In this document: one piece after another, positions 57,693-64,000 of the stretch | How the letters are laid out: the number at the start of each line of letters is the position of its first letter | How positions within the stretch are numbered: position 1 is the first letter of the stretch | Assembly: GCF_002575655.3 (NCBI RefSeq) | Contig: NC_053041.3 | Span: 120,930,318-120,994,317, forward strand | Length of the DNA: 64,000 nucleotides | Reading direction: 5' to 3' | Origin: Aegilops tauschii subsp. strangulata | Taxonomy: Eukaryota > Streptophyta > Magnoliopsida > Poales > Poaceae | Made by a program: the position numbers and the translations under genes | Notes under the pieces: generated by a model | What the model was told of the DNA's origin: nothing | Databases searched by the model: none | The model's input: the letters and a program-made list of their open reading frames with translations, nothing else

Positions 57693-60600
57693 CTAGGACT
57701 GAAAGAACTCCGGATATTCAGAACGGAGATGGTCCTCGCGTTCCCAGGTGGCTTCTCGGTCGGAATGGTGCGACCACTTCACGTTCAGGAATTTGATTGA
57801 CTTGTTGCGAGTCTTGCGCTCAGTTTCTTCAAGAATAGCAACGGGGTTCTCATGATAAGACAGATCTACTTGGAGGTCAATCTCTTCGAAGTTGATGGTG
57901 CGCTCAGGCGTCTTGAAGCACTTGCGGAGCTGTGACACGTGGAACACATCGTGCACGTTCGCGAAGTTGGAAGGAAGCTCAAGTTGATAGGCGAGGTCGC
58001 CTCTTTTGCCAATGATCTTGAAAGGACCCACGTATCTAGGGGCAAGCTTCCCTTTGATACCGAAGCGACGAGTGCCTTTCATTGGAGAGATGCGGAGGTA
58101 GACATGGTCTCCGATCTCGAAAGCCAAATCACGGTGCTTACTATCATAGTAACTCTTCTGGCGCGATTGCGCGGCTTTGAGATTTTCACGGATGACTTTA
58201 CACATTTCTTCAGCCTCTGTGATTAAGTCGTTGCCAAGAAGTTGGCGTTCACCAGTCTCTGACCAATTGAGAGGAGTACGGCACTTTCTGCCATAGAGAA
58301 TCTCGAATGGGGCCTTGCCCGAACTCACTTGGAAGCTGTTGTTGTAGGAGAATTCGGCATATGGAAGACAATCTTCCCATTTCATGCCAAAGGAAATGAC
58401 ATAAGCCCTGAGCATATCTTCAAGAATTTGATTGACTCGCTCGACTTGGCCACTAGTTTGAGGATGGAAAGCTGTGCTGAAGCGAATATTGGTGCCCATG
58501 GCCTTCTGAAAGGAGTCCCAGAACTTAGAGGTGAAGATGCTTCCACGATCTGAAGAAATCAATTGTGGAATGCCGTGCAAGGAGACAATCCTGGAGGTGT
58601 ATAGCTCTGCCAACTGAGCTGCTGTGATAGATTCTTTGATTGGAAGGAAATGAGCCACTTTAGAAAGCTTGTCGATGACAACGAAGATAGCATCATTTCC
58701 GCGCTTGGACTTTGGAAAACCAGTCACGAAGTCCATTTCGATATGATCAAACTTCCACTCTGGGATAGCAAGAGGTTGAAGGAGACCAGCTGGTCGTTGG
58801 TGTTCTGCTTTCACTCTTCGACAGACATCACATTCATTCACGAATTGAGCGATTTCTCGCTTCATTCGAGTCCACCAATACGACTGCTTGAGGTCATGGT
58901 ACATCTTCGTACTTCCAGGATGAATGGAAAGAAGAGAATTGTGCGCCTCGTTCATAATGACTTTCCTTAGATCACCTTTAGGAACCACAATCCGGTCCTC
59001 GAAGAATAAAGTGTCTCTGTCATCAATGCGATAGCACTTGTATTTGGAAAGACCCTTGTCGATACCACGTTTCACCTTCTTCACCATGGCATCAAGAAGT
59101 TGTGCCTCACGAATTTGATCTTCCAAAGTAGGAGAGACTATGAGGTTGGCAAGAAAGCCTTGAGGAACAACTTGGAGATTCAGCTTGCGGAAAGCTTCAC
59201 AAAGATCCGGTTGGAATGGCTTGAGAATTAAGCTGTTGCAATAAGCCTTCCTGCTCAAAGCATCTGCAATGACATTGGCTTTTCCTGGAGTATATTCAAT
59301 ACTCGGATTGTACTCTTGAATCATTTCGACCCATCGAGTCTGCCTGAGATTGAGGTTGGGCTTAGTGAAGATGTACTTGAGACTCTTGTGATCGGTGAAT
59401 ATGTCCACTTTTCTTCCCAACAAGAGATGTCTCCATGTTATTAATGCATGGACAACTGCCGCCAACTCAAGATCGTGAGTGGGGTAGTTCTTTTCGTTGG
59501 GCTTCAACTGACGAGAGGTATAGGCCACAACTTCCTTCTCTTGCATTAACACAGCACCGAGACCTTGGAGAGAAGCATCACAGAAAACTTCAAATGGCTT
59601 GGATTCGTCAGGAGGAGTTAAGACAGGAGCTGTGACGAGTTTCTCTTTGAGAGTGTTGAAAGCAACGTCACACTCAGGAGACCAGACATACTTCACATGC
59701 TTCTGGAGGAGGTTGGAAAGAGGCTTTGCAATCTTTGAGAAATTCTCAACGAATCTTCGGCAATAGCTTGCAAGACCAAGAAAAGTGCGGAGCTGCTTGA
59801 CATTCTGAGGAGGTTCCCAATTCACAATTGCGGACACCTTCTCGGGATTAACAGCGATGCCCTTGGCAGAGATGATGTGACCAAGGTAAAGAAATTCATC
59901 GAGCCAAAACTCACATTTTGAGAACTTCGCATAGAATTGATACTCTCTGAGCTTGTCGAGCACCAACCGCAAATGTTTGGCATGGTCCTTCTTATTCTTG
60001 GAGAAGACCAAGATATCATTGAGATACACCAGGACAAATTCATTGGTATAGGGGTTGAAGATGAAATTCATCATCCGAGAGAATGTTGGAGGAGCATTGA
60101 CAAGGCCGAAAGACATGACAGTATATTCATAAGAACCAAAGCTTGTTATGAATGCTGTCTTGGGAATATCCTCTTCACGAATGCGAATCTGATGATAACC
60201 CATATGAAGGTCAAGCTTGGAGAATACTTGAGCACCTTTAAGTTGCTTGAATAGCTCATTGATGTTGGGAAGTGGATACTTGTTCTTGATTGTCTTCTTG
60301 TTCAATGGACGGTAGTCGACACAAAGTCGTTCCATGCCATCCTTCTTCTGGACAAAAAGAACACCACAACCCCATGGAGATGAACTTGGTTTGATCAAAC
60401 CCAGACGCTCTTGTTCATCGAGCTGTTTCTTCAATTCCTTCAGCTCCTTGGGTCCAAGCTTGTATGGACACTTGCAAACGGGTTCAGTGCCGGGCTCAAG
60501 ATCGATAACGAACTCAACTGGCCGGTGAGGAGGCATACCCGGAAGCTCTTCTGGAAAGACATCTTGATACTCACAAACGATTGGAATTTGAGAGATGGCA

Positions 60601-62144
60601 TTCAATTCGCCCTTCTCATTGAGAGAAAATAACCGAATGGTTTCATCACGAGCGGCATTAATAATAACATCCTCAGAAGAGTGTGTCAATTGAATTTCCT
60701 TGGCAGCACAATCAAGTTGAGCCTCATGCTTAGAAAGCCAGTCCATCCCGAGAATTAGATCAATATCCGAGTCACCAAGAACAATTGGAGAAGACAGAAA
60801 TTTATAGTTTCCCATCTTGATGGAAACATCCGGAACCATGGAGCTTGCATTCATGAATTTACCCGGAGAGACAACTGATAACGGTCTAGGCAAATCTTGA
60901 AAAACCAACTCATGCTTGGATGCAAAAGGTCTTGAAATGAAAGAAAGCGATGCACCAGTATCAAAAAGAACTTTTGCAGGAATATCATTAACTGGAAGAT
61001 TACCCATTATCACATCAGTAGACTCCTCTGCTTGAGCTGCATTCATCATGTTCACCTTAGCAGACTTTGGATTATGCTTGACCACTGCATTGCTGGAAGA
61101 TCTGATAGGAGGAGGAGGCGGAAGGCGCCTTTGATTGAAGCACTTGTTAGCATAGTGACCTTTCCGCTGACACTTGTTGCAAGTCACCTCTGAGAATGGA
61201 CGATGATAAGGAGCATTCGACTTTGGAGCTTGATTTTGAGACTTGTTCTGATAGCCAGGGTTGGGAGAGTGGGAATATCCATGGCCACTTTTGTTCTTCT
61301 GCTAGTAAGGCTGACGAAACGGAGGAGGAGGAGGCAACCAGAACTTCTGTTGCTTAGCAGCCACAAGTGAGGAAGAAGAAGACTGAACTGCGTCCCTGAC
61401 TCTCTTCCTAGAAGCCTCACACTTGAGCTGAGCAGCCTCTTGCTTCAGTGCCATGTTATAGAATTGATCAAACTGAGTAGGCTCAACAAGAACGAGAGCT
61501 AACTGCAGATCCTCTCTAAGGCCACCTCTGAAGTGATAGATCATGCTCTTTTAATCAGGAACGTCTTGTTTAGCGAAGCGAGCAAGTTTCTGAAACTGGA
61601 TGTTGAATTGATACACAGACATGTTGCCTTGCTTGAGATTGCAGAACTCCTCACGCTTGCTCTCAACAACACTTTGTGGAATGTGGTGCGCTTTGAAGTC
61701 CCGACAGAAGTCAGTCCAAGTGATCACACGACCTCCTCTGGAATCTTTGTATTGTTGATACCAATCAGCAGCTTGGTCCTTGAGCTGAAAAGAAGCAAAC
61801 TTGACATAGGCCTCAGGCCTGACATTGCTACATTCAAAATGCTTGTTGATGTCCACGAGCCAATCATCGGCATCCGTGGCCTTGGCACAGTAGCTGAAAG
61901 ACTTGGGCTGATTTGCGAGAAACTGGTTGAGAGTAGCGAAGTGAGGCTGATTGTTGCCTTGGTCTTGATTTCCTTGATTGCCTTGCCCTTGGGTGCGTTC
62001 TTGCAAGAATTGCAGAATCATCTGAGCATTGGCGTTGGTGGCTGCCATGATAGCTTGCCATGCCTCCGGAGGCGGAGGTGGTGGCGGAAGGTTCGCTTGA
62101 CTCCCTTCATTGCGTTCCGGATTCTGACGAGTTGGCGGAGCCAT
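57693..62144 (-). pseudogene. Chromovirus gag-pol polyprotein, two in-frame stops
   Basis: One frame of 1,484 codons runs from ATG 62144 to the stop at 57693, broken by a TAA at 61551-61553 and a TAG at 61302-61304. Order: gag, zinc knuckle [14 protein letters not shown], protease LFDTGAS, reverse transcriptase ([21 protein letters not shown]), RNase H ([14 protein letters not shown]), integrase with HHCC and [13 protein letters not shown], and a C-terminal chromodomain-like end ([16 protein letters not shown]). That order and the chromodomain place it among chromoviruses, probably the Del/Tekay branch. The catalytic motif reads YLND where YxDD is expected, near 60018, so the polymerase should be inactive. 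Confidence 0.93.
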
Positions 62145-63302
62145 CCTGAAGAGGGTGACATCCGTTAGCATCTTGATAGACAAATAGACAAGTAGAATCA
62201 ACAGATAGAAATTGCAACATATAGTATTCACAATAAACATTCGAACGAGGATGAACGAATGAATTCCATAGTAAATCATCACACTTCCATTAGTTGAGAA
62301 GCCACTTAGAAAAAAAAGGTATGGAATCAACATTTGACTCCGAAGCAACTCGAATACCACAATTGAAAACAAAACAAAGTATTGGCTTGCAGAATAAGCT
62401 GGAACAAACATATGATAGAGATTTCGTCCGAAGTTTTCGTGGTGGGGCCCACACGGGCTCGATCGTACAGCACCATCATGTACAAGGCAGTGCACATGAC
62501 ATACGAAGCGTCCCCGAGTCGGCATAGCCAAGGACTCTTTAAGACACTACGAGACCACTGTAAAACCAACCGTGGAAAGGCGGACCACTAGACGTCGAAC
62601 CCCAATCTCATATCATGCGTCTGTCGGAAAGATATCCTAGGAGCTACTTGAATTCCCACTTCTAAACTCCCGAAACTTTCTGGTTATGCAATCTGGTGTT
62701 GGGGATACAGGGGACACAAAATATATCACCCAAACTAGCAATCCCTAGATCCAGCTGTATCCATCCGTCAACACATAACCAAGAAACCTTCGGAAATCGT
62801 GTACCTCAACCTTCGAAAAGCATCCGTTATACGAGTTATGGCAATACTCCCGAACTCCCGCCCCAGTACTGGGTGGCGTCGAGGTGATCTCACCAACAAC
62901 TTCATAAAAGAGATTTCGATGTCGGCGAAACTCAGGTATTCCAGAACTGCAACGATAAAATTGTGACGACAACACCTCGGAGCTCAACTCCCTGGGACAC
63001 TGCCACAACCCCTAAATGTCAGGAGGCACCAAGAACAATGTTCTCGTGACAAAACCATCGGAACGATTCTAAGATACCCGTGAGATCCTAAATTTTTTTA
63101 GTGAAATTTGAGGAGAGAAGAGTCAAAATTTCTACGTCAGGAGGCCTCACCAGAGCGACGAAGGGACTGAGGAGTAAAAAGAATCCTACTCTCCGATATA
63201 TATAATCCTAAGACTCAAAACATTTTTGTTCTAGACTCAACAACGCCAGCGATTCGATCAAGCAGGGGGCTTCTAAGCCGGGGATGGATTTGATTATCAA
63301 CT
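62145..63302 (-). other. 5' leader of the full chromovirus copy
   Basis: Colinear with 52232-53388. A reading frame happens to stay open upstream of the gag ATG to 62531, but it is shifted by a single A-run difference in the other copy, so it is not taken as coding. Confidence 0.7.
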
Positions 63303-64000
63303 TGTCACGCCCACGATGCGGCTATATCTCCCACGTGTCAAGGCATGACTTAGAGGCATAACCGCATTGTGGTTTTGTCGCAAGAAGGGTCATCTTCACA
63401 CAATCCCATGTAATGAACAAGAATGGGATAACGAGAGTTGGCTTACAATCGCCACTTCACACAATACATAAAATATAATTCATACATCATCCAAAATCCA
63501 CACATAGACCGACTACGGCCGAAATCCAAATAAAAATAAGATAACCCCAAATGCTAGATCCCCGATCGACCCAACTGGGCTCCACTACTGATCATCAGGA
63601 AAAGACACATAGTAACGACCACGTTCCTCATCGAACTCCCACTTGAGGTCGATCTCATCATCTGCACTGGCATCGTCGGCACCTGCAACTATTTTGGTAG
63701 AATCTGTGAGTCACGAGGACTCAGCAATCTCACACCCGCGAGATCAAGACTATTTAAGCTTATAGGAAAGGATGGTGTAATGAGGTGGAGCTGCAGCAGG
63801 CACTAAGCATATATAGTGGCTAACATACGCAAACGAGAGCGAGAAGAGAAGCAACGGAACGGTCGTCAACTAGCAATGACCAAGAAGTGATCCTGAACTC
63901 CTACTTACGTCAATCATAACTCAAACCGTGTTCACTTCCCGGACTCCGCCGAGAAGAGACCATCACGGCTACACACACGGTTGATGTATTTTAATTAAGT
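63303..64000 (-). repeat. Chromovirus 5' LTR, cut by the window edge
   Basis: Colinear with 53389-54086. The outer end and any target duplication lie outside the window. Confidence 0.88.

Larger units (their letters stand above)
50733..64000 (-). mobile_element. Tandem chromovirus (Ty3/gypsy) recombinant sharing one LTR
   Basis: On the minus strand the order is LTR (64000 to 63303, cut by the window), leader and gag-pol (63302-57660), a complete LTR (57659-53389), then leader and truncated gag (53388-50733). The middle LTR therefore serves as 3' LTR of one element and 5' LTR of another. The left break at 50733 has no LTR terminus or target duplication and falls inside the gag-pol frame, joined to the Gypsy-like element with about 2 bp of shared sequence. 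Confidence 0.9.

Noticed and set aside
62145..62531. Upstream extension of the gag frame in the right chromovirus copy
   Set aside because: Disrupted by an A-run length difference in the other copy, and gag-like sequence begins only at the MAPPTRQN start.

Overview
The window looks like a large, repeat-rich grass genome of the wheat/barley group (Triticeae). The evidence is copia LTRs of the Angela/BARE type, several nested LTR retrotransposons, Stowaway and Mutator-like MITEs, a tRNA-derived SINE, and small intron-containing plant genes. There are no bacterial features. Three nuclear genes appear intact and were rebuilt exon by exon: a DUF985/Cupin_5 protein (27250-29527, minus), the tail-anchored-protein receptor subunit GET1 (29802-32318, plus), and a PLAC8/cell-number-regulator protein (34067-34870, minus). 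The first two stand head to head across a 274-bp GC-rich shared promoter.

Region 1-11.3 kb: a partial Angela-type LTR abuts a broken copy of the chloroplast co-chaperonin CPN20. A second CPN20 copy lies about 2 kb downstream. Its 3' flank is split by a complete 5.1-kb copia element (4063-9169, TSD gtgtg) and then by a solo Angela-type LTR (9517-11268, TSD cgagt). Region 11.3-26.4 kb: the wreckage of a tandem array of the DUF985 locus. It holds repeated downstream flanks, intron fragments and two decayed exon sets. Into it went LINE-like retroposons, a solo Gypsy LTR, a Mutator-type foldback MITE, a Stowaway MITE, and a 3.3-kb block carrying exon 1 of an Aux/IAA gene. That exon is interrupted at its 3' end by a 1.9-kb gag-only LTR element (TR-GAG type). 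Region 26.4-35 kb: the gene island.

Region 36.1-50.7 kb: a minus-strand Gypsy-like remnant is split by a 6.46-kb non-autonomous LTR element (36352-42811). This element has a primer-binding site fitting tRNA-Lys(CUU), contains a decayed tRNA-Lys(CUU)-like sequence, and carries a fragment of a MUSTANG-like (MULE) transposase. A plus-strand, pol-less Gypsy-like element primed by tRNA-Asp follows (45477-50732). Region 50.7-64 kb: minus-strand chromovirus DNA arranged as LTR, full gag-pol, shared 4.27-kb LTR, truncated second gag, which is a tandem recombinant.

The three genes do not form a pathway. The main content is a stack of insertions whose relative order can be read from target-site duplications and paralogous empty sites. 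Names of repeat families and protein families come from recognition only; no database was searched. Difference counts between repeats are by eye.
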